From: Cryptomeria japonica
Taxonomy: Eukaryota > Streptophyta > Pinopsida > Cupressales > Cupressaceae
Direction of reading: 5' to 3'
Assembly: GCF_030272615.1 (NCBI RefSeq)
Contig: NC_081406.1
Location: 468,642,400 to 468,706,399 of the forward strand
Length of the DNA stretch: 64,000 bases
The translations under genes were made by a program, and so were the position numbers. Below, one piece after another: positions 1 through 13,116 of this stretch; position 1 is the first letter of the stretch; each line of letters begins with the position of its first letter. The notes under the pieces were generated by a model that had not been told where the DNA came from, searched no databases, and worked only from the letters and a program-made list of their open reading frames with translations.

Positions 1-9
1 TTCATAAGC

Positions 10-2651
10 ATGATATTAGGTTACAAAGCCACTCATGCCAATAGAGTCAACTTAGTTTCAAGTTTATGCATTAAGAGTGCTTATGACATAATAACCAACA
101 ATGCAAAAATTGACATCTATGAATGGCTAAAAGATGAACTGATAGACAACCTTGGAAAGATAAAGAAGGATAAGAAAGGAACCTTCAGATTTGGAAATCT
201 ATTAGTGTGTCTAATGCTTTATATAACAAAACAAGTTCCCGGTATAGGATATAAAGAATTCGGATATGACATACCGGTAGGAAAGCAACTGACAAAACTA
301 TTCAATACCATGGGCGAGAATAAGGAAAACAACATTCATGACTTTTTCCAAGAACTAAAGACAAAGTGAAGAAAAGGACAAGGTTATCATAGAAGATTGT
401 AGACAAATACAAAGATGATATATGCTTTGTTATCAAAAAGGATGAAATATGGATGGAAGCAGTCATCCCCAGGACAATCCGGGTAACAGAAATGGGCTAT
501 GAAATAGATGACAACATAGTTGAAACTTATGCCAAATCATTTCTGGAAGCCCCCAATGAACCTAAAGAAGAAGCATTTGGTAGTGCAGAAACAATAGAAA
601 AACAAATACAGTCCAAGAAAAGAGTGAAGAAGGTAGAAGATTTTGTGAGGAAAGGATCCAGACAAGCAAAAGCCATTAAGGAAGATGTATTAAAGAAAAC
701 CGGCATAACTGAAGATGAGTTGGTAGCCCCACAACCTAAAGCTCTTCTATCACCAGTAGGTACTTCCTCAAAAGGAGATATGTCAGCAACTTTTAAAAGA
801 GTTATTAGGAAAAGAGACCCCTCACCGGCAACCATTCCTTCACTTAGAAGGACAAGGCAAAAGCAACAAGCTATGAGATCTCCGGTCAGAAAGGTCACAC
901 CTAAAAGGAAGCTGACTCCTAAGAAAAAGAAAAAGGCAAAAACTAACTTAGCACCTCTAGACATTTTGTTAAATGAGATCACAGAGGAAGGAAAACTGAA
1001 AAACATAGGAAAAATTTATGTCACCCTATCGGCTGATGAGAAAGGGCAAGTTGAGGAGAGTGTAATACTACACATGGACATGTTTAAATTTTTTTTGATG
1101 GAAGTCATAAATGAAATTCTTGATGACTTATACAAAAGACTTGAGGCCAGAAGGCAAGGAGTAATTGAACTGGATAAGAAAATAAAAGTAGAAAAACTAC
1201 TTGCTGTATATCCGGTAAATTCCCCAAAAGAAATTGATGATCTGATAGCTCAGGCCAACTAGACAGTTTTTTCCACTGCACACTGGCATATTTCACTGAT
1301 GGCGGGTAGAGTTATAGAGGTTTTAGAGGAAACAGAAGATGGTTGGGACATATTTTTGGTTGAAAAGGAAAAACAAGAAGAAAATAGGAATCCCAAGCCT
1401 ATTAAGGTATATCAGAAGGATAAGGACAAAGGGAAAGGGAAAATTGGTGGACCTCCAAGCATAAAGGTTAAAGATAACCTACCTCCACCTATAAAAATTA
1501 CAATCCCTGAAAATCAACCGACAACTGAAAGCATAGATATAGAGGATAGCAATACAAATCCTGAAGTCCTATTCACTATAAATGTTGATACCCAAAAGAT
1601 CAACATAACAGTTGATAAAGACCTAAGTGAAAAATCAGATATGGCCAAAGAGCCTCTGGTAACAGGAAATACAGAGCAACCGGCAGCAGATACAGGGAAA
1701 AAGATGGAATCTGAAGCACAAACAGAGAAACCGATAGAGCTAAAGGCTCCAAAACATATGCCACCAGTACGTAATGACACAGGAAAACCAGTGCTAAAGA
1801 AAATGTAGACACAAACCGACCTACCAGAGGTCAATACAAGCATGGTCACTTCCACCGGTACTCAGTTTGTTGGGTCACCATCAAAGTCAACAAATGTGAC
1901 TGAGGTATTACTTGAATCCATCAAGAAAATAACTGCCTATAGCTCACAAGCTTACAAAGCAATAGATGATTCAATACCAATTTTGAAAACAATCGCTCCT
2001 AATTGTAATATAGATAATAAAGATTCTTTAGGATAGTTGGATACACTGTGTAAATACATTTCTAGAAATATTGAGCAAATAAAGGTAGAATCTGTAAAGG
2101 ATATTGTAGAAAAGGAGAAACAGAAATTCTTTGAGGAAGAAATTAAGAAGTGTAACAGAGATTTTGACACACTTCTATCGGAACTGTGTAGTTTGTTAAA
2201 AGAGTACAAAAACCTGTACAAAGACACATGCAAAACAAACTTCCTAACTATAGATATAGACAAGAAGATAAGAAAGACACAAGAAGAGATAAACAAGGTT
2301 GCAAACAATTTTGTCAATTCATCAGATTCATTATCTATTTTTGAAGATAAGTTAGCAAATTTTGAGACAGAATTACTTAAACAAGAGAAAGAGAAAGAGA
2401 CGATAATAAATAAGGCAAAATACTTGAGATCTAAACTGAGTCCAAGATTGGATTATCTAGCATCTCTACGGAAGGAAATCTCAGAGGCATTAACACCGGG
2501 AAGTAAAACATCGGCAGAGCAATTGCAGCATCTCACCGGCACTATGAAGAGAACTGAAACAACAATAAAAGATAGCAAAAAGTTTATGGATAGTATAAAC
2601 TTAATTTTGGGCGATCTTTTTCAGATAATAACTACCCAACTACAAGGTTGA
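10..2651 (+). pseudogene. accessory protein of pol-less LTR element (broken)
   Basis: This is one long reading frame, open to the left of the window and now broken. The part from 10 to 369 is in one frame. A one-base shift near 365 leads into the frame that runs from about 370 to 2651. Stops interrupt it at about 396, 1260, 1806 and 2034, all TAG, before a final TGA at 2649. The homologue at 17817-20964 gives the alignment: both have a GYR/GYK-type block, then a RFKFGQLL / TFRFGNLL block, then DICF(V/I)IK followed by MEAV and an MGYE motif. The middle is rich in lysine and proline. The C-terminal 200 residues (2037-2651) are charged and predicted coiled coil. No enzyme motif is visible. The N-terminal part resembles uncharacterised plant retrotransposon ORFs. 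I cannot assign a function. Confidence 0.7.
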
Positions 2652-2857
2652 GGTTATGGACTGGTATAACTACAAACTCTACTAACATCTTGACAACCTT
2701 TGTCATTGATGCCAAAGGGGGAGTAGTAGGATGAGAAAATTTCAAAACACAGGGATCATATGCTCAAGGGGACTCCCTCATTTTTTTTGGTAAATTTTTG
2801 GTCTACACATTTTTGGACATCTTTTTGGAATTTCTCATGAGTGTTGCCATCAATGCC

Positions 2858-2868
2858 AAAGGGGGAGA
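2858..2868 (+). other. polypurine tract
   Basis: AAAGGGGGAGA lies directly before the TGTTGG start of the LTR. This is the normal plus-strand priming site of plant copia-type elements. A second purine run (AAAGGGGGAG) at about 2714 lies 140 bp upstream and could be a decoy or relic. Confidence 0.85.
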
Positions 2869-2869
2869 T

Positions 2870-3677
2870 TGTTGGCATATGGACACTCCAATGAGACATT
2901 GTGTGTGATTGAAGGTTTTTTCATTGATGACAACCTTGCAATCCTATGGCACCGGTAAGACATTCTACCGACAAAGCATTATTCAAGCAAGATAGTGCAC
3001 TGGCATCAACAAGACCACTCTACACCGGCACCGGCACTGGCATAGAAGAGAAGATGTATACCAGCACAGAGGCCGACAGGATTTTTGATATGTAATATTT
3101 TGTTTATTATTGTAAGCCGACTTGGAAAATTGTAAAATGACTCTTGTATATAAAGGAGATCATTGTAGACATTTGAGGAGAAGGGAAGCGAGCAAAAAGA
3201 AAATTATTAGACAGACCTAATGTGTGAATTATAGGTCAAGGGTATATGTAAAGAACAAAGCAAGAACCGGTACTGAATCTGGCATTGAAGATGCTATTAT
3301 AAATAAGTATAGAATATTGGATTAGCATAATCCTCATTGTAAGTCAGTGTCACTTCTCACTGAGCAGTGTGCTCTAGGTAGTTGGCCTTCCTGCATGTGC
3401 AGGCCCCTATTGTAAGTAATATTCTCTTATTGGCCAATAAGTGAATATTGTGGGTCACAAATCCCACTGAGGTTTTTCCCACACCGGGTTTCCTCATTAA
3501 ACATCTTGTGTTATGGTGTTCTTTTCATGTAGATGTTTTTGATTATGTTTATTACATTAATTCTTGCATACCGGTACACTGTTACTTTATGTTCTTCATG
3601 TTTTGTTTTAAGAAAATTTTACTACCGGTCAGATACTAATTCACCCCCCCATCTCAGTATCTGTGGGAACCCTAACA
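2870..3677 (+). repeat. 3' LTR of the pol-less element
   Basis: The LTR begins TGTTGGCATATGG and ends ACCCTAACA, giving 808 bp with TG/CA ends. It contains several ACCGGT-like words and, near its end, GGTTTTTCCC followed by GGGTTTCC (3471-3493). It then runs into a C-rich CACCCCCCC stretch, a common layout for the 3' end of plant copia LTRs. The partner LTR is outside the window. Confidence 0.85.
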
Positions 3678-3836
3678 GTCCTGAGAAGAAGAAGAGAAGT
3701 AAAGGTGAAAATAAAAAGGTAGCCCGGAGGCTTGATTAGGAACAAAAGAGCGGTGATGAGAGAGAAGAAAAGAAGAATGACGAGGAGGAGCAACTTCAGC
3801 TGGAGTTAACAAAGCTTCGTGCTATGCAGAGATTGT
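3678..3836 (+). pseudogene. charged reading-frame fragment beside the LTR
   Basis: One frame reads through about 50 lysine/glutamate-rich codons with a single internal TAG (about 3736) and ends at TAA near 3836. It looks like the tail of a coding sequence that the LTR element inserted into, possibly another accessory ORF of the same kind. There is no recognisable domain. Confidence 0.3.
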
Positions 3837-3857
3837 AAATTTTTAGATTTCTCCTAC

Positions 3858-4886
<1,029 letters not shown>

Positions 4887-4902
4887 AAAATTATTAATAT
4901 AC
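4887..4902. repeat. LINE target-site duplication, left copy
   Basis: AAAATTATTAATATAC is identical to 13101-13116. It lies directly before the T-run that is the reverse complement of the LINE poly(A) tail. Confidence 0.93.
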
Positions 4903-6666
4903 TTTCTTTTTTTTATAAAAGTGGGCAAGCCACTAAACTTATATTTTATTAATTTTGAATTTTGAAAATACAAACGGGTTCAAAGGGCATACCGACAGGA
5001 AAGAACCCGCAAGAAAACCTCTAGTTGTGGCCCAAAAAAAAGTAAATTTAAAACCCCATATACCCAATTACATAACTGATTTTGATCACCCTCCCATTAC
5101 ATAGCTTTCAAAGATATACATATCATTATCCAAAAAACCCCATAAACCCAATTACAAATTTGATATTGATCACCCTCCCATTACATGGCTTTTCAAAGAT
5201 ATACATATCATTATCCATATGACCCAAAAAATTATGAGGAGTAAATTGTAGAAGAGGTACATAGCCACAAGGCTTCCCAAGCTTGCCAAAAAGATATATC
5301 AACCGATCAGAACCCTACATCAAAAAAATAGCAACACATCTACACACATAGTTAATTCTGAAACCAAGAACTTGAGCTCTCGATAGGGGGCTCTCTATCC
5401 ATGATCAAAGGAGGAATGATCTGCAAGGGGGATTCTAACCGTGGAGGAGCTAAGGCCAAAAAACCAAAAGAGAGTAGAGAATGTAAACCCATAAGCACCA
5501 CTAATGCTTTATCCACAAACTGTGAGGGAACCGAATCTAGCAAGGATTCAAAAGCATGGAAGGTATCCCCCAATCTATCACATAATAACCCCATTCTCAA
5601 CTCGAACAATAAAACTCCACAATTCCCATTATCTAGCAGATCAGAGCAAGGAAGAAAACCCCCGTAATAAAAACAGCCCAGCTCAAAATGATAATTATCC
5701 AATGCAGAACTAACAAGCTCCTAGGAGAAAATCGAGGGTGAGATAAGCATATGAACCAAGAGATGGAGTAAATCCTTATCAAGCAAAATGTCATAGAAAA
5801 CAATAAGAAATCAAGACAAAATCTCAGAGCCAGAAAAGGAAAGACCAGACTACAACCAGAGAGATCCTAGTAACCTGCGAACCTCAAAATCCACCTGAGG
5901 AGTAAGCAAATAGAACACTTCCCCAAGCATTTCAGAATTATTACTGGGAGCCTCATTTTCCCTCTCAATCGGGCATTCAACAATAACCCTATATCTGGAA
6001 AGAGAAAAAGTACTCGACATATGAAACAGAGCTCGAACAAGAATAATTCAAGTATTTACTATTGTATTGAGAATGAAATCGGCTTTTAAAGACCAGTTGT
6101 CACCAAAAACGTGAACCGAGATAATCATGGTACTTCATAATTATAAGTAAAGCCAATTAAAGAAAGATTAAAGTTCATACAAGATAACTCATAAATAATG
6201 GACTTCGCACAAGGGTGGCGGCTGAAACCAGTACATCATAGCCCAACTGGTGCCACATAACAAGCTACACACTCCTTATCATAATGGCTTCATAAAAAAC
6301 CATGAATGATTACAACCGAAGCACATTTCCTTCCTACTTCATAAAACAGTACAACCCTTAAAACACACAAGTGAGGACAAAGTAGATCAAAAATACCAAA
6401 TCATAATAACCCATATCGAAACCAATCTACTGACAGGATGCCACCTTAATACCATAACAGGTACCACCCTTGTTGCTTATGATAGATCATAAGCATACTC
6501 AATAGTCAACTAGGAATTGCCTACTAAGCATGCTTACCACCTACGCATAAACCCAAAACATGTTTCCCTCTCAAGGCATAAGGGCGCTAAAAGATTTTTT
6601 ATGAGAACATAATTAAGAAAAACCAAGAAGATTTAATGCAAATGCTTTAGAAGGGAAGGCGGAATC
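4903..6666 (-). other. LINE 3' untranslated region
   Basis: About 1.75 kb follows the RNase H frame, with no coding signal I can support. It includes a tandem duplication at 5051-5222 and ends in an A-rich tail (A9 then GAAA on the element strand). Short open frames on both strands at 5350-5710 look like chance. Confidence 0.7.
5051..5222. repeat. 86-bp tandem duplication
   Basis: Two neighbouring copies share the words AAACCCCATA, CACCCTCCCATTACAT and GATATACATATCATTATCC, with a few differences (CATAGC against CATGGC). They lie inside the LINE 3' untranslated region. Confidence 0.85.
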
Positions 6667-9600
6667 TCATCCATAATTATATCCCGCAAGTTTTGCATTA
6701 GTATCAATGGCTAAGTTTGCCAAAAAATCCGCTATTATATTAATTGCTCTGAAGCAATGAGTGATCAAGAAGGAATCAAAGAAAGCCAACTGTTGTAAAA
6801 TTAACTCCAGAACATATTGTAATTTCCAACAATTAGATTTCTTCTTCATAACACATTGGATGGTTACCATCGAATCCCCTTCAATTACAAGATCCTTGAT
6901 GCCCAAGGATATAGCCATGTCCAAGCCCAGTGACAGGGCCTTAAATTCTGTGAAATTATTGGACTTATACCCAACAACATGACATCTAGCCTGGACAATA
7001 TTTGCATGATGATAAAAAATCACCATAGCTACCCCTGCCAAACCAGGATTTCCACGAGAAGCACCGTCAAAATTCAATTTAAAATGCACATTAGGAAGGG
7101 GCTTCCAAATAGCTAAATGTCTTTTGGTTAAAGCATTACTACTTCTCAAAATGGAACCATGAGAAGGCGAGATGGATAATAGCTTCCAGAACCTAGTCAC
7201 CCTACTATCCCAATGCGAAAAAGAAGAGAGATTTTTGAGGTTCTTGAAGATATAAGACAAGACAACTTCTGAACTAGAAGATTCAATTTTCGGTAAAACC
7301 TCCTCAAGAGAAGAGCTAATCTTTTTAAAGATCCTATTATTCCTTTCTAGCCAAATGTTCTATATTAATATAGAAGGGGAAGCAATCCAAAGACTAGCAT
7401 AGAAGGATGGAGAAAACAGAAGAGGCTAGGCTTTGAAGTGTGAAATAAGATCTTTCCCTATTACAAAAGATAGGTTCAATTTTTCAAAAAGCCACTGCCA
7501 GCATTGAAATGTAAAATCACAGTGAAGGAAGAGATGAGAGGAGGTTTCCAAATTGTTTTTGCATAACACACAAGAAATAACATTAGTGATACCAAGTCTA
7601 TCCAAGCGCATGCCTGTAAGTACCCTATCTTGGGCTGCTAACCAGGCGAAAGCACTAGCTTTCGGAAGACAAGCCAAATGCTAAAAAAGCTTATTTGGCC
7701 AAGAGGAAGAGTCGTTGGCCAACACAAGAGAGTTATATCCATCCTTAATCGTATATTTGCCCGAGATGTTCCTAGTCCATACAAGTTCATCTTTAGAGTC
7801 AGATAGGATAATCATTCTTTCTTCCAAAACCTTTGCAAAATGCAGCTTGAGATCAATCTCAACATCTAGGAATTCGATGGAATTCCATTTTGCCAATTTC
7901 AGATCACCATTATGAATTACATCGAAGTAATCTACCACAAATACCTCCCAAAGGGAAGAAAGGGTAGATATCAAAGGGGACCAATCCCTTATATTTTGTA
8001 AGGGAGCATGACCATTCCACATCTCATCCCAAAATCTAACCTTTTTCCCATTATGAACAATTGAAGAAACATGTGGCAAGATAATGTTCTGACATTTGCA
8101 AATAAAATTCCACATAACCAAACCTAAAGGTAGATTTGATATCTGAAAGACATACTCCCTAGGACCATTATTCAAGTATTTTGCAAACATTATTTGTGCC
8201 CAAAAAGAATCAAATTTCTCATACAGCTTCCAGACTAATTTAGCTCCCAGAGCCAGATTTTGTTTATACAAATTTCTAATTCCTGTACCCTCTTGTTCCT
8301 TGGGTAGACAGACTTTATCCCAAGATACTAAGGGCAGTTTATTCTTCCCATCTTTATTACTATTCTAGAGAAAGGACCTAAGAGCATCCTGCAGACTTAC
8401 TAACACCGATTTAGGGGTGCTTACTACTGGCATAAGATAAATAGGGACCAAATTCAACACAGATTTAATCAGTACAAGTTTTACTGCAAGGCTTGACAAT
8501 TTATGACTCTAGGATAAAATCCTCTTTGAGATGACCGAAATGAGTTTTTCCCAAAAGGATAGATTATTTTGTTTAATGAAAAAAGGTATACCCTAATACT
8601 TACAAGGAAGGATACTAGGATCAAAACCCCAAAAGGTCTGCAATATCTACTGAACTAATTGTGATGTGTTAAGGAAGAATATTTTTGACTTCTCAATGTT
8701 GGCTTTTTGGCCAGAAAAAGCCGCATACTTTTGGATAATCCCATTTATAGTATTGGCATCCCTTAAGGAAGCTTGACCAAAAATCAGAGTGTCATCTGCA
8801 AATAAACAATGTGAAATAGGAACAGGAACCCCATGGATCGCAATCCCCTTCCATAAACCTTTTGATTTTGCAACCTTAATTGCCCAGCTAAAAGACTCCA
8901 CTAGAAGGATAAACAGGAAAGGGGACAGAGGATCCCCCTGCCTCAATCCTGTTGAAGAGGAGAAAAATCCACAAGGACACCCATTAATTAAAATAAAAAA
9001 TCTGGCAGTGGAAATAACAGCCTTTATCCATTTGACCCAAGCCTTAGAGAAACCTAATTTGAGAAGAACACAAACTAAAGCCTCCCACTCAACCCTATCA
9101 TAGGCCTTCATCATATACAACTTGAGAATCATAGACAAGACCTTCTGAGTATGGATAGAATGCAACACTTCGTGAGCCATAATGGCTCCCTCTGGTGTTT
9201 CCCTACCAGGAACAAACCCACCTTGCTCTAAAGAGATGATTTTGGGAAGAAGTTTTTTCAATCGAAGGGAAATTGCCTTAGTAAATATTTTATACAGAGT
9301 ATTGCATAAATCAATAGGATGAAAGTCAGCAAAGGTCTTAGTGACTTCTTTCTTCAGGATAAGGGCAATCAAAGTGGTATTAAGTTCTTTTAACATTGAC
9401 CTATTTCTCCTAGCCTCTTCAAGAGCCAAAAGGACATCTTTTCCCACAAAGTCACAACACTTTTGGAAGATTAAAGTGGTAAACCCATCAGGCCCTGGAG
9501 CCTTGTCAGGATTCATATCAAAAATTGCACATTTAACCTCTTCCAAAGAGAAAGGAGACATCAACATCCTATTATCTTCTAGGGACACTACAGGGAGAAT

Positions 9601-10878
9601 ATCTGAAAGAAAACCATTCGATCCACATCCACCCTCTGAGGTCAATAATGATTTAAAGAAATTAACTGCTTCTGAGGCAATGTCTTCTGATTTAGTAAGC
9701 AGCTTCCCATTGGGATCCTCTATGCAAGATATCCTATTTCTACTCCTTTTTAGCTTGGTGGAAGAGTGAAAAAACTTTGTATTTTTGTCCCCATCTAAAA
9801 GCCACACTTCCCTAGATTTTTGTCTCCAATAAGATTCTTCCCTAGCTAATACTTCCTCTAATTTTGATTTTAAGGATTTTAATTCATGAAACACATGTGA
9901 AGCCATACCATGAGTAAGCACGTGTGTGTTTAAACATTCAATCATATCTTGGATTTTTTGTTTTTCATGAAAAATATTCTTAAAATGTGAAGAATTCCAC
10001 TCTCTGATATTGATCTTCAAAAAACTTAGTTTGTTAACAATCTAAAACATTCAAGACCCTGGACAAAAGGGGGTAGAGTCCCACCATACCCTTAGAAGGG
10101 GTAAAAATGAGGGATCCCTGAACCACATAGGTTCAAATTTAAAAGTATACTTAAAACTAAGAATACCCTCCAAGATAGTTAATGAGATCGGAAAATGATC
10201 AGAACCTGACAAAGGCAAAATAGAGGAAAAAAACTCAAAATCTGATTGTAACCAAGATTCTGAGAGCAAGAAACGATCTAACCTCTCTGCTATTTGAGAA
10301 AAATCTCTCCTCATATTTTTCCAAGTGAAAACCCCATTTTGAAATTTACAATAAAAAAGGTCCATGTCAAGAATAAAATTCCCAAAATTAACCATAGTTT
10401 TCTTAGCCGGAAGAATGCCTCCTCTCTTTTCACTAGAATCTATGATTACATTAAAATCTCCCCCAAATATGACTAAAGACCCCTGCCCTAATGGAGAAGC
10501 AACCCTTTTTACGTCACCCCACAACTTACATTTAGCCTGAATCGTAGAAGGAGCATAAACATTAAATAACCAAATCTTAACCTTAGAAACCTTGCTAAGA
10601 ATCAAAAACAACATCCAGTTTGTAGCCGAAGTTACTAACTAGACATCTATATTGAAGTTATTCCACAGTAATGCTAGGCCTCCAAAAGCTCCAGTAGCTA
10701 GGTGAGAAACAAAATTCCACCTTTTCCAAGATGAAAAAAGCACATCAGCAGAACCCTGAGATAATTTAGTCTCTTGCAACATAATTATATCACACTTAAT
10801 TAAATCCATCTGGGATTTAATCAAGCGGTTTCTGTTAGGGACATTTAAGCCCCTAACATTCCAAGAAATAATATTCAT
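6667..10878 (-). pseudogene. LINE ORF2: endonuclease, reverse transcriptase, RNase H (broken)
   Basis: ORF2 reads in one frame from ATG at 10878 to 6667 (about 1400 codons), which is normal length. An APE-type endonuclease comes first: SWNVRGLN at the start, QETK, GGDFN, and SDHFPIS near 10190. The reverse transcriptase follows (about 10000-8650): NPDKAPGPDG, GLRQGDPLSPFLF and the catalytic FADD box near 8800. The first catalytic block reads LYMMKAYDR where the family has LDMMKAYDR, so an active-site aspartate is lost. A cysteine-rich zf-RVT-like region follows (8271-7426), then RNase H (7150-6680) with FDGASRG, TEFKAL, EGDSM and a final H...AD motif, apparently complete. Premature stops are mainly TAG (10639, 10042, 8647, 8593, 7681, 7426 and others) plus TGA at 10051. 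Its start overlaps the ORF1 stop as ATGA. Confidence 0.93.
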
Positions 10879-13049
10879 TGTCCTCGAGGGGAGGCCGAAG
10901 CTCCCCTCTTCTCAATAACTAGAGCTTTGGTACTATTACCAAAACAACTCTGTAAATTTCTTTTAACAACCCCTGATCTAGTCAACAAAGGATTCCCCTT
11001 TTTCTTTTTCCCCTTTAAGGGAGTCGAGGTAGATTTTTTAGGTCTTCCTAGGGAAAGAGTCTTTCTCCCCTGATCCATATCAAGCAAAAGGGACAAAGTT
11101 TTCTATACCCCTGCATCAATTTCTATTTGAGTCCAAGCTTTCTTAGGGGGTCTACCTCATCTAGGCGAACCAACTGGTGGAGTTAAAAGTAAAGAAGTTT
11201 GAACGATTGGCAAAGGCTTACCAGATTTTGGAGAAGCTAAGACATCTGCCATAATAGACCCCAAATCCTTAGAAGCCAGGAGCTCAAAAGGATTAGCTGT
11301 TAAATTAATAGGAAGGGAAGAATGAATCTTACCTAAATTAGTATCAATTGAATCAATAACTCTATCAGCAACTTCCCCTACAGACTAAGGGGCATTCTTA
11401 ATGAAAAAATCATTCACCTATTCAACCAATTCTGCATCAGGCACAACCACTTCCGACATCATATTATAATCCAAATTTACATCCTTATCACAAACAATTT
11501 GCTCCTAATGGGTAGGAGAAGAAACAAGATTCTGAATTTCAGAGATTAGAATCAAATCCTGTGGAGTTACAACATTTGGAATCTTAGGACTAGGTTGAAT
11601 ACCTATATCCTTCCTAGGAGGATGCAAAGGCTTGGCTTTTGAAGGAAAAACATTATCTTGTTTCAGAATTTGGTGCAACCCCAGATCATTAACAGATTTC
11701 CGAGGATGAAACAAAATCTTCGGATCCCCTATGGTGGGACTATGTGAGATTTTTGACTGAACAGGAATCCTAGGAAAAGTTCTAACATCATGGTTATTCT
11801 AAGGTATATTCAATGTAGCCACACCCAAGTGATCCATATGCAATGAATAAAAAGTCTTGGGAACAGACTCAACTGAAGAACAATGTTTCTTAAAATCCAT
11901 GAACAATGGTGCATCGAGAATAAGAGGGGATTGAAGAAGTTCATTATCCAACTGTTCAATATTCTGACGCCAGTTACCTTCCTGAGATTTGATATTGCAT
12001 GTACGGGGATACACAGAATCAGTTTTAACCAAAACACATATTTTAACCAGAACGTCCCCCTCCAAAAAATCCATTCGAGAAGTTATAAAAGAGCCAAACG
12101 AATTCCCAATTTGTTGCAAAATAGCACGATCCATAAATTCAAAGGGGATCTTTGGTAACCCAAACCAGAATGGAATTAACTTCTTTTTTGACCAAGCAGA
12201 AACAAAGAAAGGACTCCATTTTGACACAGACATGAAGTGATTTCCAAACCAATGATGCTCTGAGATCAAAACCTCAGCGCAAATCAATGGCGAATCAAAG
12301 ATAATAATGAAAGAAGATGCTGAAATTAACTAAAAATAATGCAAATTTTTCCAACACTTTTGTAATTTCATATAAAGCTTAGACAATCCTAATTGATCCC
12401 CCCAAACTTCCCCCAACAAAGCATTTGAGTGCAAGCAATGCGCTTTCTTGTCAACTAGGGTTCCTACCAAATCAATGCAAGGTATCAGCATCCAAACATA
12501 AGGAGATTTAATGGGTTCCAAAGGGATACTTACCATTTCCACAACTTTAGGGTTAGAGATTACCGTGTTCTTCAAGTGAGTAGAATGTAAAGGGCCCGTC
12601 ATAGAAACCCTAGTTCCTGAATTCACAACCATTTCCTTCCCTGGAGAAGCAATTTTAGGGTTTGATATTACCGTATTCTTTGTTGAATGTGAAGTACGCA
12701 TTAGAGAAACACTAGATCCTGGATTCACAACCTGAACAGAAGAGCGAATATCACCACGAAGTCGAGATCCTTTTGTTTTCGAGATAAACTGCTAACGAGG
12801 CCATAATCCCTGAGTGTACAGACGACGGGAAGACAATGAAGAAAACTGACGTCAAGAGGAAACACCATGTCTATGAAAGAAGCCCTGAAAGTAATGCGAA
12901 ACCGGACGATACAGACCCTTCCGCCCATCCTTGGTAATGTGCCAAGATTTGTCCTCCCATCGACCCTTGGTGAAAACCCACTGCGGGGTATGTGGCGGAT
13001 CCTCCCAAGCGACATCTGTCCATGAACCCAAACGATGCCTGTCCTGCAT
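10875..13049 (-). pseudogene. LINE ORF1: nucleic-acid-binding protein, DUF4283 type (broken)
   Basis: A single frame of 725 codons runs from ATG at 13049 to TGA at 10875. In plant L1 elements ORF1 coats the RNA and accompanies ORF2. The segment 12290-11800 shows the DUF4283-like pattern: a LISEHHWF block, then LPKIPFEF, IGNSFGSFI and a valine-rich strand ending VKTD. The C-terminal part (11100-10875) is rich in lysine, serine and arginine, fitting RNA binding. I do not see a clear CCHC knuckle. About seven in-frame TAG codons (12792, 12330, 11799, 11505, 11418, 11385, 11104) and two TGA (12852, about 11155) break it. The stop overlaps the ORF2 start by ATGA, which suggests ORF2 was reached by termination-reinitiation. 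Confidence 0.8.
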
Positions 13050-13100
13050 ACCCGCAAAAATTGCAGAGCTCCTGGGATTAAGATGGCAAATTAATTTTTC

Positions 13101-13116
13101 AAAATTATTAATATAC
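13101..13116. repeat. LINE target-site duplication, right copy
   Basis: AAAATTATTAATATAC, identical to 4887-4902, at the 5' end of the minus-strand LINE. Confidence 0.93.

Larger units (their letters stand above)
1..3677 (+). mobile_element. 3' part of a pol-less LTR retrotransposon
   Basis: The left end lies outside the window. What is visible is a long accessory reading frame (10-2651), a polypurine tract (2858-2868) and one LTR (2870-3677). No protease, integrase, reverse transcriptase or RNase H motif occurs between the reading frame and the LTR, where a copia element would have the end of pol. The encoded protein is homologous to the second gene of the element at 16138-24816, but the LTRs are not obviously alike, so these are two related families. 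I infer a non-autonomous element mobilised by a copia-type element. If a duplication exists, its right copy would be GTCCT at 3678-3682. Confidence 0.75.
4903..13100 (-). mobile_element. L1-type LINE retrotransposon, structurally complete
   Basis: The element is 8198 bp, minus strand, between perfect 16-bp direct repeats. The order on its own strand is a 5' leader, ORF1 (13049-10875), ORF2 (10878-6667: endonuclease, reverse transcriptase, zinc-binding region, RNase H), a 1.7-kb 3' untranslated region, and a short A-rich tail next to the left duplication. The RNase H module and ORF1 of the DUF4283 type place it among plant L1 elements. Both ORFs carry many in-frame stops and the reverse transcriptase lacks one catalytic aspartate, so it is dead. 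The frames are otherwise almost unshifted from end to end, so decay has been mainly by point mutation. It is possible that a little of the 5' leader is missing. Confidence 0.93.

Noticed and set aside
527-1006. 159-codon minus-strand frame with a hydrophobic stretch
   Set aside because: It is the antisense shadow of the accessory protein, whose + strand frame has a homologue elsewhere in the window.
5352-5713. Overlapping frames of 116, 88 and 69 codons in the LINE 3' region
   Set aside because: No motif, conflicting strands, and location in the LINE 3' untranslated region.
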